Source: Devosia marina (GTDB taxonomy: Bacteria > Pseudomonadota > Alphaproteobacteria > Rhizobiales > Devosiaceae). From it: a stretch of 64,000 nucleotides of DNA. The notes below the pieces were generated by a model. The model was given only the letters and a program-made list of their open reading frames with translations, was not told the origin of the DNA and did no database searches. The translations under genes were made by a program, and so were the position numbers. Below, in pieces: positions 1 to 9,049 of the stretch (position 1 is the stretch's first letter; each line of letters begins with the position of its first letter). The stretch covers positions 868,001 through 932,000 of the forward strand of contig NZ_WQRF01000001.1 of assembly GCF_009758415.1 (NCBI RefSeq). The letters are read 5' to 3'.

Positions 1-1007
1 TTGGCCTTGGACTGATAGATGCGGGCCTTTTCAGGCAAATACTCCGCCCCAAAATACTTCCCGATCACCGAGCGCGCCATGGCAATACCCTCAGGCGCCA
101 TCTGCACCGCATCGGTGCGCATATAGGTGATCAGCCCATCTTCGTAGAGGCGCTGTGCAATCTGCATTGTCCGGTTGGGCGACAGGCCGAGCCGCGAAGA
201 CGCATCCTGCTGCAGGCTTGATGTGGTGAACGGCGCATAGGGATTGCGCTTGGTCGGCTTCTTCTCAACATTGGCCACATTGAACTGGCCGGCCTCGATC
301 AGCTTCTTGAGCGCGGCGGCATCGTCGCCGGTCTTGACATCGAGCTTGTCGGTCTTCTTGCCGTCAACCGCGAACAGCCGCGCCAGGAAGCTCTTCCCGC
401 CCTGTGCCAGATTTGCCTCTACGGACCAATATTCATCCGCCTTGAACTTTTCGATCTCGCGCTCGCGATCCGATACAAGCCGCAGCGCGACCGATTGGAC
501 GCGCCCCGCCGAACGTGAGCCCGGCAGCTTGCGCCACAGGATTGGCGACAGGGTGAAGCCCACCAGATAGTCTAGTGCCCGGCGCGCCAGATAGGCATCG
601 ACCAGAGGCATGTCGATATCACGGGGCGCAGCCATGGCAGCGGTAACGGCGTCCTTGGTGATCGCGTTGAACACCACGCGCTGCACCAGCGTGTCCTTCT
701 TGAGCGCCTTTTTGGCGCGCAGAACATCCAGAATATGCCAGGAGATGGCCTCGCCTTCGCGATCCGGGTCAGTCGCCAGGATCAGCCCGTCCGCCCCCTT
801 GAGCGCTGAGGCAATATCGGAGATGCGTTTCTTTGCCGCCGTGTCGACTACCCAGGACATGGCGAAATCTTCGTCCGGCCGCACCGAACCATCCTTGGCC
901 GGCAGGTCACGGATATGGCCGAAGCTGGCCAGGACCTCATAGTCCTTGCCCAAATATTTGTTGATTGTCTTGGCTTTAGCCGGACTTTCAACGACGACGA
1001 CCTTCAT
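1..1007 (-). CDS. topA: DNA topoisomerase I, N-terminal part (cut by window edge)
   Basis: Type IA topoisomerase that relaxes negative supercoils through a 5'-phosphotyrosine intermediate. The first 335 codons are present; the rest lies left of the window. The N-terminus is a Toprim domain opening MKVVVVESPAKA, with the acidic DPDREGE motif. The active-site stretch ITYMRTD is present and puts the catalytic tyrosine near residue 295 (codon at 123-125). The ATG at 1005-1007 is chosen because the Toprim strand begins at once after it. In related Rhizobiales topA usually follows dprA on the same strand. Here dprA is upstream on this strand, but two plus-strand genes lie between them. Family assignment is certain; the C-terminal zinc-finger repeats cannot be judged. 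Confidence 0.97.
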   Translation of the reverse strand, partial: MKVVVVESPAKAKTINKYLGKDYEVLASFGHIRDLPAKDGSVRPDEDFAMSWVVDTAAKKRISDIASALKGADGLILATDPDREGEAISWHILDVLRAKKALKKDTLVQRVVFNAITKDAVTAAMAAPRDIDMPLVDAYLARRALDYLVGFTLSPILWRKLPGSRSAGRVQSVALRLVSDREREIEKFKADEYWSVEANLAQGGKSFLARLFAVDGKKTDKLDVKTGDDAAALKKLIEAGQFNVANVEKKPTKRNPYAPFTTSSLQQDASSRLGLSPNRTMQIAQRLYEDGLITYMRTDAVQMAPEGIAMARSVIGKYFGAEYLPEKARIYQSKA

Positions 1008-1262
1008 GGAATAGCTTTCCGCAACTGCCAACTCAAAGAGCGCGCAACATGGTGAAGGCGGATGCCGGTGTCAACGGGCAGCGCCTCAGCAGTCAAATTC
1101 ACCTCATCGTACAAATGCGATAAAAGGCTTGCATCTCATCTACCATACATGCACGTTTGCTGAGGCGCGTCCTGCGCCAGAGACAACACCGACATTGCCA
1201 TGCGAGATGCGTTCCGGCTTCACCGGAGACAGCCTTTGCATGTATTTAAGGAGGAGCGGACA

Positions 1263-2288
1263 ATGGACTATCGCAAGCTTGGAAACAGTGGAGCCGTCGT
1301 CTCTCATCTTTGCCTCGGTACCATGACCTTTGGCGCTGAGTCCGACGAGGGCACTGCCCACACGCTGATGGACCGGTATGTTGAGGCCGGTGGCAATTTC
1401 CTCGATACCGCTGATGTCTATTCAGCCGGCACCTCAGAGGAAATCGTTGGGCGCTGGCTCAAGACGAAAAAACTGCGGGATTTGGTCATTGCAACCAAGG
1501 GCCGCTTCCCTATGGGCGATGGTCCGAACCATATCGGGCTGTCGCGCAAGCATCTGTCCGAAGCGCTCGAAGCCTCGCTGCGCCGGCTCGGGGTCGAGCA
1601 GATCGACCTCTACCAGATGCACGCCTGGGACGCCCTGACGCCGGTCGAGGAAACCCTGCGCTTTCTCGATGACGCCATCAGCGCGGGCAAGATCGCCTAT
1701 TACGGCTTTTCGAACTTCCTGGGCTGGCAGCTCACCAAGGCCGTCTGGATCGCCAAACTGCAGGGCTTTGCGCCACCAGTGACCCTCCAGCCGCAATACA
1801 ACCTGCTTGTCCGCGACATCGAGCACGAAATTGTCCCGGCCTGCCAGGACGCAAACATGGGTCTGCTGCCCTGGTCTCCGCTCGGCGGCGGCTGGCTCTC
1901 GGGCAAGTACAAGCGCGACCAGATGCCAACGGGCGTCAGCCGCCTGGGTGAAAACCCCAAGCGGGGCATGGAGGCCTATGAGGCCCGCAATGCGCAATCG
2001 CGCACCTGGGAGGTCATCGGGGCCGTCGAAGACATAGCCAAGGCCCGAGGCGCTAGTATGGCGCAGGTTGCCCTGGCCTGGACGGCCGCACAGCCTGCGG
2101 TGACCTCAGTGATCCTGGGCGTCCGCACCGAGCAGCAGCTCAACGACAATCTTGGTGCCGCAGACTTGGTCCTGACGGCTGAGGAAGTGGATCGACTGAA
2201 CGCAGCCAGCAAGCCGGATATGTCCGACTACCCTTACGGTGTTGGAGGCGTCAATCAGCGCCACCGCAAGATCGAAGGCGGCCGCTGA
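1263..2288 (+). CDS. aldo/keto reductase
   Basis: Predicted cytosolic NADPH-dependent oxidoreductase of the AKR superfamily, 341 aa, a TIM barrel of usual length. The catalytic tetrad is visible: Asp48 and Tyr53 in LDTADVY, Lys79 in ATKGR, and His120 in YQMHAWD. A C-terminal cofactor stretch (SVILGVRTEQQL) follows. The start at 1263 is preferred over the in-frame 1200 because a good ribosome site (AAGGAGG, 1248-1254) lies just before it and the barrel starts directly with MDYRKLG. The substrate cannot be read from the sequence; the closest look is to the YghZ/YajO-type general aldehyde reductases. It forms a plus-strand pair with murB, but a strong hairpin separates them, so they are probably transcribed apart. 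Confidence 0.93.
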   Translation: MDYRKLGNSGAVVSHLCLGTMTFGAESDEGTAHTLMDRYVEAGGNFLDTADVYSAGTSEEIVGRWLKTKKLRDLVIATKGRFPMGDGPNHIGLSRKHLSEALEASLRRLGVEQIDLYQMHAWDALTPVEETLRFLDDAISAGKIAYYGFSNFLGWQLTKAVWIAKLQGFAPPVTLQPQYNLLVRDIEHEIVPACQDANMGLLPWSPLGGGWLSGKYKRDQMPTGVSRLGENPKRGMEAYEARNAQSRTWEVIGAVEDIAKARGASMAQVALAWTAAQPAVTSVILGVRTEQQLNDNLGAADLVLTAEEVDRLNAASKPDMSDYPYGVGGVNQRHRKIEGGR

Positions 2289-2299
2289 GTCACTAAGTG

Positions 2300-2326
2300 C
2301 GGCCCCGTGCATCCATGCCGGGGCCG
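2300..2326 (+). terminator. hairpin after aldo/keto reductase
   Basis: The arms CGGCCCCG (2300-2307) and CGGGGCCG (2319-2326) pair perfectly, and the loop contains an inner GCAT/ATGC pairing. It lies 12 bases after the reductase stop codon and about 30 bases before murB. The following T content is low, so termination may be partial. Confidence 0.55.
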
Positions 2327-2358
2327 TATTCACACTTGCTTGAGGGACAGCAAAAGTG

Positions 2359-3393
2359 ATGTCTATGCGGCAAATGACCGACATCGCTGCTGCCCTGATT
2401 CCCGATTTTGACCTGACCGCCCACAACACCCTGGCGCTGCGGGCCCGCTCACGCTTCGGCGTAATGATTGATCAGCCCACACTGTTGCCGGCCCTCTTCG
2501 ACCATGCCGCCGCGCAGAACCTGCCGGTGCGGGTCCTCGGTGGTGGCAGCAATGTCGTGCTGGCGCCCGAATACGATGGGATCACGGCCCTGCTCACCTT
2601 GCCGGGGCGCAAGATCATCGATCAGACAATCCAAGGCACCCTGATCGAAGCCGCCGCAGGCGAAACTTGGCACGATTTCGTGCTGTGGACGGTGGACCAG
2701 GGCCTGGGTGGCCTGGAGAATCTGGCGCTTATTCCAGGCACGGTCGGTGCCGCGCCGGTACAAAATATTGGTGCCTATGGGGCTGAACTGGCCGATATCT
2801 TTCACTCACTAAGCGCCTATGACCGGGCCACTGGCGCCACATTGACATTTGGCAAGGACGAGTGCGCTTTCGGCTATCGCGACAGCATTTTCAAACGGCA
2901 TCCGAACCGATACGTCGTTCTTGCCGTCCGCTTCGCCCTAACCGCGACCTGGACACCCAATCTGGGGTTCGCCGGTCTTTCTGATCTCGCCGGTTCGAAG
3001 GAAATCAGCCCTCGCACGGTCATGGATCGTGTTATCGAGTTGCGCACCAGCAAGCTCCCCGACTGGCGAGAAACACCCAATGCCGGCTCCTTTTTCCAGA
3101 ACCCGATTGTCACGACGACTGAAGCCGGCCCGGTTCTGGATGATTTTCCATCCGCACCCTGCTATCCGCAGCCTGATGGCAGGGCAAAACTCTCGGCCGG
3201 CTGGCTGATCGAGAAATCCGGTCTCAAGGGCTACCGCTTGGGCCCGGCGGGCATCTCCGAGCGCCACGCGCTGGTTCTCGTCAATCATGGTGGCGCGCAG
3301 CAGGCAGACATTGCCGCTCTTGCCGGCCACATCAAGCAAACCGTTCAGACCCGGTTCGGCATTGCGCTGCACGAAGAACCCATCTTTCTCTAG
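2359..3393 (+). CDS. murB: UDP-N-acetylenolpyruvoylglucosamine reductase, type I
   Basis: FAD enzyme that reduces UDP-GlcNAc-enolpyruvate to UDP-MurNAc in cytosolic peptidoglycan precursor synthesis. At 344 aa it matches the long Escherichia coli-type (type I) enzyme, not the shorter type II usual in alphaproteobacterial dcw clusters. Visible landmarks are GGGSNVVL (FAD binding), GLENLALIPGTVG, QNIGAYG, the FAD/substrate Arg in FGYRDSIFK, the catalytic Ser near residue 244 in NAGSFFQNP, and the catalytic Glu near 339-340 in LHEEPIFL. The ATG at 2359 is chosen over the GTG at 2356, with GAGGGA upstream. The gene ends in a 4-base convergent overlap with dprA. It is isolated from any other mur gene in the window, so it could be a second, acquired copy. 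Confidence 0.93.
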   Translation: MSMRQMTDIAAALIPDFDLTAHNTLALRARSRFGVMIDQPTLLPALFDHAAAQNLPVRVLGGGSNVVLAPEYDGITALLTLPGRKIIDQTIQGTLIEAAAGETWHDFVLWTVDQGLGGLENLALIPGTVGAAPVQNIGAYGAELADIFHSLSAYDRATGATLTFGKDECAFGYRDSIFKRHPNRYVVLAVRFALTATWTPNLGFAGLSDLAGSKEISPRTVMDRVIELRTSKLPDWRETPNAGSFFQNPIVTTTEAGPVLDDFPSAPCYPQPDGRAKLSAGWLIEKSGLKGYRLGPAGISERHALVLVNHGGAQQADIAALAGHIKQTVQTRFGIALHEEPIFL

Positions 3394-4514
3394 CTGTAGC
3401 GCAGCGCCACCAATTGCCCGCTCGACCATTCGATCTGCCCGCCGATGTCGAGTTCGAGCAGCAGGATCTGCATGGCCTGCGGCGCGATACCGGTCTGGGC
3501 GATCAGCTCGTCGACGTCCACCGGCGTCGTGCTCAGCGCCTGCAGCAATTTGCTCCGGTCATCCGGCGCCGGCTCATTCTGCTCGGCGGCTTCGTCCGGC
3601 TGCCACTCCGGCTCGAACAGGGCATGGCGGGCAGGGTCTGCGCTACTCACCACCTCGATGATATCCGCTGCACTGGTGACGAGTCGCGCGCCCTGCTGGA
3701 TCAGCAGATTGCCGCCCTCGGCCCTCGGATCGAGCGGCGAGCCGGGCACCGCAAAAACATCGCGATTCTGTTCGAGGGCCAGTCGTGCGGTAATCAGCGA
3801 GCCCGAGCGCTTGGCCGCCTCGACCACAACCACGCCGAGCGACAAACCCGAAACCAGCCGGTTACGCCTGGGAAAATCACGGGACCGGGGCTCCCAGCCT
3901 AGGGGCATCTCGGTCAGCAAGGCACCGCCATTATCGAGAATGTCGTGCGCAAGCGGAATATTCTCCTCGGGATAGATGCGATCAAAGCCCCCCGCGAGGA
4001 CGGCAATCGTCCCCGTCTCCAGGCTAGCCCGATGCGCCGCGGCATCAATCCCCCGCGCAAGTCCCGACACCACGCTATAACCGCTCGCGCCAAGATCGCC
4101 CGCCAGCACACGGGTCATCTTGACCCCGGCGCTCGAGGCATTGCGTGCCCCGACGATACCCACTGTGCGGCGCCAATCCAGCCGTTCGCCCCCCGCCAAG
4201 GTCAACAATGGCGGGGCCCCGGAAATCTGCAGCAAATGTTCGGGATAGCCGGGCTCCCCTTGCCCGACCAGACGGGCGCCGTAGCGGTCGAGACCGGCGA
4301 CTTCGTCCTCTGCCCGGGCCTGGCTGATCGCCTGCATCGGACGCCCCGCCTTGGCGCTGATATCTGGGAGCGCCTCCAGCGCCGCTTCCGCCGATCCAAA
4401 CCGATTGAGCAACTGCCGAAAAGTCACCGGCCCGATATTTTCAGTGCGGATCAACCGCAGCCAGGCGATGCGTTGGGCGGGCGTCAGATCTCTGGTCACC
4501 CGTCCCGCCTGCAT
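3390..4514 (-). CDS. dprA: DNA-processing protein DprA
   Basis: Single-strand DNA-binding protein that protects incoming DNA and loads RecA in natural transformation. It is also conserved in species not known to be competent. It is 374 aa. A helix-hairpin-helix/SAM-like N-terminus is followed by the Rossmann-type DprA core with GIVGARNAS, the SGLARGIDAAAH motif and the GGFDRIYPEEN loop, then PRRNRLVSGLS. A C-terminal winged helix (about residues 310-374) resembles the DprA_WH domain. The start codon overlaps the plsY stop by one base, so the two are translationally coupled. The end overlaps murB by 4 bases in convergent orientation. Confidence 0.96.
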   Translation of the reverse strand: MQAGRVTRDLTPAQRIAWLRLIRTENIGPVTFRQLLNRFGSAEAALEALPDISAKAGRPMQAISQARAEDEVAGLDRYGARLVGQGEPGYPEHLLQISGAPPLLTLAGGERLDWRRTVGIVGARNASSAGVKMTRVLAGDLGASGYSVVSGLARGIDAAAHRASLETGTIAVLAGGFDRIYPEENIPLAHDILDNGGALLTEMPLGWEPRSRDFPRRNRLVSGLSLGVVVVEAAKRSGSLITARLALEQNRDVFAVPGSPLDPRAEGGNLLIQQGARLVTSAADIIEVVSSADPARHALFEPEWQPDEAAEQNEPAPDDRSKLLQALSTTPVDVDELIAQTGIAPQAMQILLLELDIGGQIEWSSGQLVALRYS

Positions 4515-5122
4515 CAGCTAGCCTTTTTGTCGCTACCAATGGTCGGCTCGGTCCCCTTGAGCAGGCGAGCGATATTCTCCCGGTGCTGGAAGAACAGGAG
4601 CAACGCCAAGCCTGTCACCACCAAGGCCAGTCGCTCACCATTGAACACATAGGCAAAAATCGGCGCCGTCGCTGCGGCCGTCAGAGCGGCAATCGACGAA
4701 ATCTTGCGGGTAAAGGCAATCAACAGCCACACAGCGCAGAAAATCAGTCCGGCAGGCCAGCTCAGCGCCAGAAGGGAGCCGATCATCACGGCCACCCCCT
4801 TGCCGCCCTTGAAACCAATCCAGGCCGGAAAGCAATGGCCTAAAAAGGCACCCAGCGCGGCAAACCGAGCAGCATCTTCACCCCAGAAGTAGCGCGCGAT
4901 CAGAATGGGCGCGACGGCCTTGAGCGCATCGAGCACCAGCGTCGCTGCCGCGATGGGGCGATTGCCGGTGCGCAGCACATTGGTCGCACCGATATTGCCT
5001 GAACCAATGGATCGGATGTCACCCATGCCCGCCGCGCGGGTCAGGATCAGGCCAAACGGGATCGAGCCTGAAAGGTAGCCCAGCACCAGTGCGTAGATCA
5101 GCGGCAGTATTTCGGCGGGCAT
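4514..5122 (-). CDS. plsY: glycerol-3-phosphate acyltransferase PlsY
   Basis: Inner-membrane acyltransferase that moves an acyl group from acyl-phosphate to sn-glycerol-3-phosphate, the first step of phospholipid synthesis. It is 202 aa with five or more hydrophobic segments. Family motifs are present: GYLSGSIPFG near the N-terminus, SIGSGNIGATNVLR, and FKGGKGVAV. This is the first gene of a minus-strand pair with dprA, the same order as in many Rhizobiales. The promoter probably lies in the 161-base divergent gap shared with rnr. Confidence 0.97.
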   Translation of the reverse strand: MPAEILPLIYALVLGYLSGSIPFGLILTRAAGMGDIRSIGSGNIGATNVLRTGNRPIAAATLVLDALKAVAPILIARYFWGEDAARFAALGAFLGHCFPAWIGFKGGKGVAVMIGSLLALSWPAGLIFCAVWLLIAFTRKISSIAALTAAATAPIFAYVFNGERLALVVTGLALLLFFQHRENIARLLKGTEPTIGSDKKAS

Positions 5123-5283
5123 GAAGCGACCCTCTCCTCAAGGCGTTGCGCCAAGGTCTAGCCTCTCAACACACGATGTCACAAGAGGGTGAACCGATTT
5201 GCGCACCGCCGCATGGCTCCCCTGGTTTGGCAAAGCGCCGCCGATCCCCTACATAGGAGGCAATTTTCAGAAACACCCTATTC

Positions 5284-7563
5284 ATGGCCAAATCCCAAAA
5301 ACCAAAGAATACCTCCGGTCCCAAACGCCCTCGCCTGCCCGTGGCCGAGCGGCTCCCCACGCGCGAGCAATTGCTCGAAGCTTTGGCCCAGGAAGACAAT
5401 ATCAAGGGCAAACGCGACCTGGCCAAGGTCTTCGGCATACGCGGTGATATGCGACGTCCCTTCAAGGCCATGCTGGCCGAGCTTGAAGGTGAAGGCGTCA
5501 TCACGCGCACCCGCAAGGCACTCCGCCGTACCGCCGCCCTGCGCCATGTCACCGTGCTCGATATTCCCGGCGATGCCGACCCTGACGACTTGCACGCCTT
5601 CCCCGCGCAGTGGAACCCGGAAGAAGGTGAAATGCCGCGCGTTCGCGTGCTGGTTGGCCCGCATGCCCGCGTCGTCCCCGCCCCCGGAGACCGCATTTTG
5701 GCCCGGATCGATGCGGGGGAGGACGCGGTTCCGGACTACACGGCCAAACCGATGAAGGTGCTCGACAAGCCACGCCGCGCCCATATCGGAATCGTCCGAA
5801 AGGATGAAGACGGCGCCCGCCTGATCCCGGTGGACCGCAAGCAGAAGGAAATGCGCATCGCCATGGGCGACCTCGGCGAGGCCGCAGATGGCGATCTGGT
5901 GGAAGTGGAGGTGAAATTCTCCGGCCGCCTGATGATCCCGCGTGCCCGCGTCACCACAGTTATCGGCAATCCGCACTCGGAAGGCGCCATCTCGCTGATC
6001 GCCATCCACAACCTCGAAATTCCCCATGTCTTTCCGCAAAGCGTGATCCGCGAAGCAGATGAGGCCAAGGAAGCCACCCTCAAGGGCCGCGAGGACTGGC
6101 GCGACCTGCCTCTCATCACCATTGATCCGGCAGACGCAAAGGACCACGACGACGCGGTCCACGCCGCTCCGGACGATGACGAGAAAAACCAGGGTGGCTA
6201 TGTGGTTACAGTCGCCATTGCAGACGTGGCGGCCTATGTGAGGTCCGGTACGGCACTCGATCGCGAAGCCTATCTGCGCGGCAACTCGGTCTATTTCCCA
6301 GACCGTGTCGTCCCCATGCTGCCCGAGCGCATTTCCAACGAGCTATGTTCGCTCAAGGAAGGTGTGCCCCGCGCGGCTCTCGCCGTACGTATGGTGCTCG
6401 GCGCTGACGGCCGCAAGAAGAGCCACAGCTTCCATCGCATTCTCATGCGCTCTGCCGCCAAACTGTCCTACCAGCAGGCCCAGGAGGCGATCGATGGCAA
6501 TCCCGACGATCAGACCGGCCCATTGCTTGATCCCATCCTCAGGCCTCTGTGGGATGCCTATACGGCTATGGCCTCGGCCCGTGACCAACGTGGCCCCCTT
6601 GACCTCGACCTGCCGGAACGCAAGATCCTGCTCGACGAGAAGGGGTTGGTGCGCGACATTCACGTGCCCGAACGCCTGGAGGCCCACCGGCTAATCGAGG
6701 AATTGATGATTGCCGCCAATGTGGCAGCCGCAGAAACGCTCGAGCAGAAGCGCAGCGAACTGCTCTATCGCGTACACGACGAGCCTTCTTCCGAAAAGCT
6801 CCAGGCCCTGCGTGAATTTCTCGGCAGTCTCGATATTGCCGTCAAGAAATCCGACAGCGTGCGCGCGGCTGACTTCAACGGCATTCTCCATCAGGCGCGC
6901 AAGGCCGGGAATATCGAGCAGGTCAGCGAGATGGTGCTGCGCAGCCAGGCGCAAGCAGAGTACTCAGCCGAGAATTACGGGCATTTTGGCCTTAATCTTG
7001 ATCGCTACGCTCATTTCACCTCGCCTATCCGCCGCTATGCCGACCTGATCGTGCACCGCGCCCTGGTCAGCGCCCTGGGATTGGGCGACGACGGGCTGAC
7101 GGATCAGGAAGCAAGCAAGCTCACCGGCATCGGCCAACACATCTCGGCCACCGAGCGCCGCGCCATGCTGGCCGAGCGGGAAACCTCCGACCGCCTTCTC
7201 GCCCAGTTCCTGGCCGAACGCATTGGCGCCCGGTTCATGGGCCGGGTCTCCGGCATTACCCGTTCGGGTCTCTTCATACGCCTGCTTGAAACCGGCGCAG
7301 ACGGCTTCATCCCCGCTTCGACTCTCGGCCAGGACTATTACCGCTTTGTCCAGGAACGCCAGGCAATGATTGGCGAGCGCACCGGCGAAACCTTCACTTT
7401 GGGGGACCGCGTTGAAGTGCGTCTGCTCGAAGCTGCACCGGTGGCCGGCGCCCTGCGCTTTGAGCTCCTGTCCGAAGGCAAGCGCGGCAATCCGCCATCT
7501 GGCAAACGCCTGCGCAAAGGCGCACCTAGAAGCTTCGGCCCCAAAGGCCGGAGAAAGAGGTAA
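5284..7563 (+). CDS. rnr: ribonuclease R
   Basis: Processive 3'-to-5' exoribonuclease that degrades structured RNA and helps in rRNA and mRNA quality control. It is 759 aa. An N-terminal winged-helix/basic part (1-60) is followed by cold-shock domains, then the RNB catalytic domain with the metal-binding DPADAKDHDDAV motif near residues 281-292. An S1 RNA-binding domain follows (about 640-720), and the tail is Lys/Arg-rich and disordered. The ATG at 5284 is the first in frame, but the nearest strong Shine-Dalgarno (GGAGG, 5256-5260) is 23 bases away, so the exact start is uncertain. The next gene begins 3 bases after its stop. Confidence 0.96.
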   Translation: MAKSQKPKNTSGPKRPRLPVAERLPTREQLLEALAQEDNIKGKRDLAKVFGIRGDMRRPFKAMLAELEGEGVITRTRKALRRTAALRHVTVLDIPGDADPDDLHAFPAQWNPEEGEMPRVRVLVGPHARVVPAPGDRILARIDAGEDAVPDYTAKPMKVLDKPRRAHIGIVRKDEDGARLIPVDRKQKEMRIAMGDLGEAADGDLVEVEVKFSGRLMIPRARVTTVIGNPHSEGAISLIAIHNLEIPHVFPQSVIREADEAKEATLKGREDWRDLPLITIDPADAKDHDDAVHAAPDDDEKNQGGYVVTVAIADVAAYVRSGTALDREAYLRGNSVYFPDRVVPMLPERISNELCSLKEGVPRAALAVRMVLGADGRKKSHSFHRILMRSAAKLSYQQAQEAIDGNPDDQTGPLLDPILRPLWDAYTAMASARDQRGPLDLDLPERKILLDEKGLVRDIHVPERLEAHRLIEELMIAANVAAAETLEQKRSELLYRVHDEPSSEKLQALREFLGSLDIAVKKSDSVRAADFNGILHQARKAGNIEQVSEMVLRSQAQAEYSAENYGHFGLNLDRYAHFTSPIRRYADLIVHRALVSALGLGDDGLTDQEASKLTGIGQHISATERRAMLAERETSDRLLAQFLAERIGARFMGRVSGITRSGLFIRLLETGADGFIPASTLGQDYYRFVQERQAMIGERTGETFTLGDRVEVRLLEAAPVAGALRFELLSEGKRGNPPSGKRLRKGAPRSFGPKGRRKR

Positions 7564-7566
7564 CTG

Positions 7567-7962
7567 ATGACCGATCAGACCCGTCTTCTCGACGAGCGCA
7601 GCGTACCTAACGCCATGTGGCGCGGCACGCTCTGCCGCTGTCCCCATTGTGGTCAGGGCAAGATGTTCCGTGCCTATCTCAAAACGGCCGAACAATGCGA
7701 TGTGTGCGGCGAGGAACTCAGCCACCACCGGGCCGATGATTTTCCGCCCTATATCGCCATCACCATTGTGGGCCACATCATCGTCTTCCTGATGCTGCAT
7801 CTGGACATGACCTATCACGTCCAGCCCATCACCTATGTGGTGACCATGGTGCCGCTCGCAATTGTCCTGCCACTGGCCATGCTGCCCTCAATCAAGGGTG
7901 CCATTGTCGGCCTGCAATGGGCCAATCGCATGTATGGATTCGGCACCGGACAACGCGATTGA
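7567..7962 (+). CDS. DUF983 membrane protein
   Basis: Conserved 131-aa alphaproteobacterial protein of unknown function. The N-terminal half carries two CxxC pairs (CRCPHCGQG and CDVCGEE) that probably bind zinc. The C-terminal half has two hydrophobic helices (about residues 58-80 and 88-110), so the protein should sit in the inner membrane with a cytosolic zinc ribbon. It starts 3 bases after rnr and is surely cotranscribed with it, an order conserved in Rhizobiales. The stop is directly adjacent to the converging DUF3052-like gene. Confidence 0.9.
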   Translation: MTDQTRLLDERSVPNAMWRGTLCRCPHCGQGKMFRAYLKTAEQCDVCGEELSHHRADDFPPYIAITIVGHIIVFLMLHLDMTYHVQPITYVVTMVPLAIVLPLAMLPSIKGAIVGLQWANRMYGFGTGQRD

Positions 7963-8379
7963 TCACCCGAAGGAACTGCCTTCCTTCGCCTTGACCAGTT
8001 CTCGCGGGCGGAAACGCAACGCTGACCAGGTGTCATCCAGAGCCACCACCCGCACAGGCCGCCACCCGGCGGCATCGAGGCGATCCCAGCCCAGATCTCG
8101 GCTTAGACCTGCCGCTTTGGCTTGTCGCCCCTTGCGATAAGCCACCCAGAGCAGACCGTCATACGGCATATGCGCCAGTATCCTTGGCATGAGTGCCTGA
8201 ACGTCTGCGGCGGCGTCGAAAAATACCAATACGCCGTCATAACCGTCCGCTTCGCGGACAATCTCAACCTCTGCGCCAGCGGATATCTCCGCCGCAAGAG
8301 CCCTGGGAACATTGACGAGCCAGAGCTTGGCCCCGGACTTGATCTGCAACTTCTTGAGCAGGGTGGTTGGTGCTGTCAT
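7963..8379 (-). CDS. DUF3052-like protein
   Basis: Small soluble protein of 138 aa with the pattern of the DUF3052 family. It opens TLLKKLQIKSGAKLWLVN, has a central AEVEIVREADGYDGVLVFF strand region, and a later DGLLWVAYRKG strand. Family function is unknown. The ATG at 8379 is chosen because AGGAGA lies 6-11 bases upstream; the longer in-frame start at 8415 lacks such a site. It converges with the DUF983 gene with no gap. The family call is from pattern recognition and is moderately sure. Confidence 0.8.
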   Translation of the reverse strand: MTAPTTLLKKLQIKSGAKLWLVNVPRALAAEISAGAEVEIVREADGYDGVLVFFDAAADVQALMPRILAHMPYDGLLWVAYRKGRQAKAAGLSRDLGWDRLDAAGWRPVRVVALDDTWSALRFRPRELVKAKEGSSFG

Positions 8380-8496
8380 ATCAAGTCTCCTCGCCTCCAT
8401 CCTATCACTTGACATCCTGCCGCAAATCCGTAGTTTGCGCCCAAATTCCGGCGCTGCCCCGCTGCAGCGCTTTTCGCTTTGTGAAGGACTTCAGAA

Positions 8497-8664
8497 ATGG
8501 CCAAGGCCGCCACCATCAAGATCAAGCTCGTCTCGACGGCCGATACCGGCTTTTTCTACGTGACCAAGAAGAACGCCCGCACCCAGACTGAGAAGCTGGC
8601 GTTCAAAAAGTACGACCCGGTCGTGCGCAAGCATGTTGAATTCAAGGAAGCCAAGATCAAGTAA
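8497..8664 (+). CDS. rpmG: 50S ribosomal protein L33
   Basis: 55-aa large-subunit ribosomal protein, opening [14 protein letters not shown] and ending FKEAKIK. It contains the typical segments [12 protein letters not shown] and [10 protein letters not shown]. It lacks the CxxC pairs of the zinc-binding form, so it is the C- variant. It is too short for many ORF callers. The ribosome site is probably GAAGGA at 8482-8487. A strong intrinsic terminator follows 28 bases after the stop, so it is likely a single-gene transcript. Confidence 0.97.
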   Translation: MAKAATIKIKLVSTADTGFFYVTKKNARTQTEKLAFKKYDPVVRKHVEFKEAKIK

Positions 8665-8691
8665 TCTGGCGTTCCCGGTCTGAATGAACAA

Positions 8692-8722
8692 CCCCCCGCA
8701 AGCGATTGCGGGGGTTTTGTTT
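8692..8722 (+). terminator. intrinsic terminator of rpmG
   Basis: The stem CCCCCGCA (8693-8700) pairs with TGCGGGGG (8707-8714) around a 6-base loop. TTTTGTTTT follows. This is a textbook Rho-independent terminator 28 bases after rpmG. Confidence 0.93.
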
Positions 8723-8753
8723 TGTGCCCTTCAGGTCGCACGCGCGTTTGCAT

Positions 8754-9049
8754 CCCCACTCCTCATACAAGTGCCTGTCGGCCAATGCACAAGGAATGGG
8801 GCGTCACTGCGTCCACAGGCGACTGTGCACAACGCGTCCAACTCTGATGGTAAAGAGTGGCTGGTCCGGAGCGGCATGTCGAAGAGGCCACTCTGTCCGC
8901 GTCCGGACCAACCGCCCTACGGAACTCAGGAGTTGCGGCGGACCTGAGATGGGCCGTAGGGAGCGAGCGGTATTGGGATATCTCCCAAGACCGTCTGAAG
9001 TGAACCTAGTCCCAACCCGGTCAAAGGCCAAGCGAATCCCGCATCGGGA
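8754..9049. other. structured intergenic region, candidate non-coding RNA
   Basis: No credible protein gene lies between the rpmG terminator and pleD (8723-9113). The stretch holds a run of stem-loops. CCCCA-TCCT/AGGA-TGGGG (8754-8801) encloses GTGC/GCAC. CACAG/CTGTG (8814-8827) closes a GCGA tetraloop. TGGTCCGGA/TCCGGACCA is at 8862-8870/8902-8910. CCCTACGG/CCGTAGGG (8915-8922/8954-8961) encloses CTCAGG/CCTGAG. TTGGGA/TCCCAA is at 8973-8988, and TCCCG/CGGGA at 9037-9049. An interleaved pair AGAGTGGC/GCCACTCT (8854-8861/8887-8894) would form a pseudoknot or an alternative fold. Strand and transcription are unknown. I see no signature of tmRNA, RNase P, 6S or SRP RNA. Confidence 0.4.

Noticed and set aside
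8754-9049. tmRNA, RNase P RNA, 6S or SRP RNA in the structured gap
   Set aside because: None of their conserved words is present, the size does not fit RNase P, and no encoded CCA or tRNA-like end is seen.
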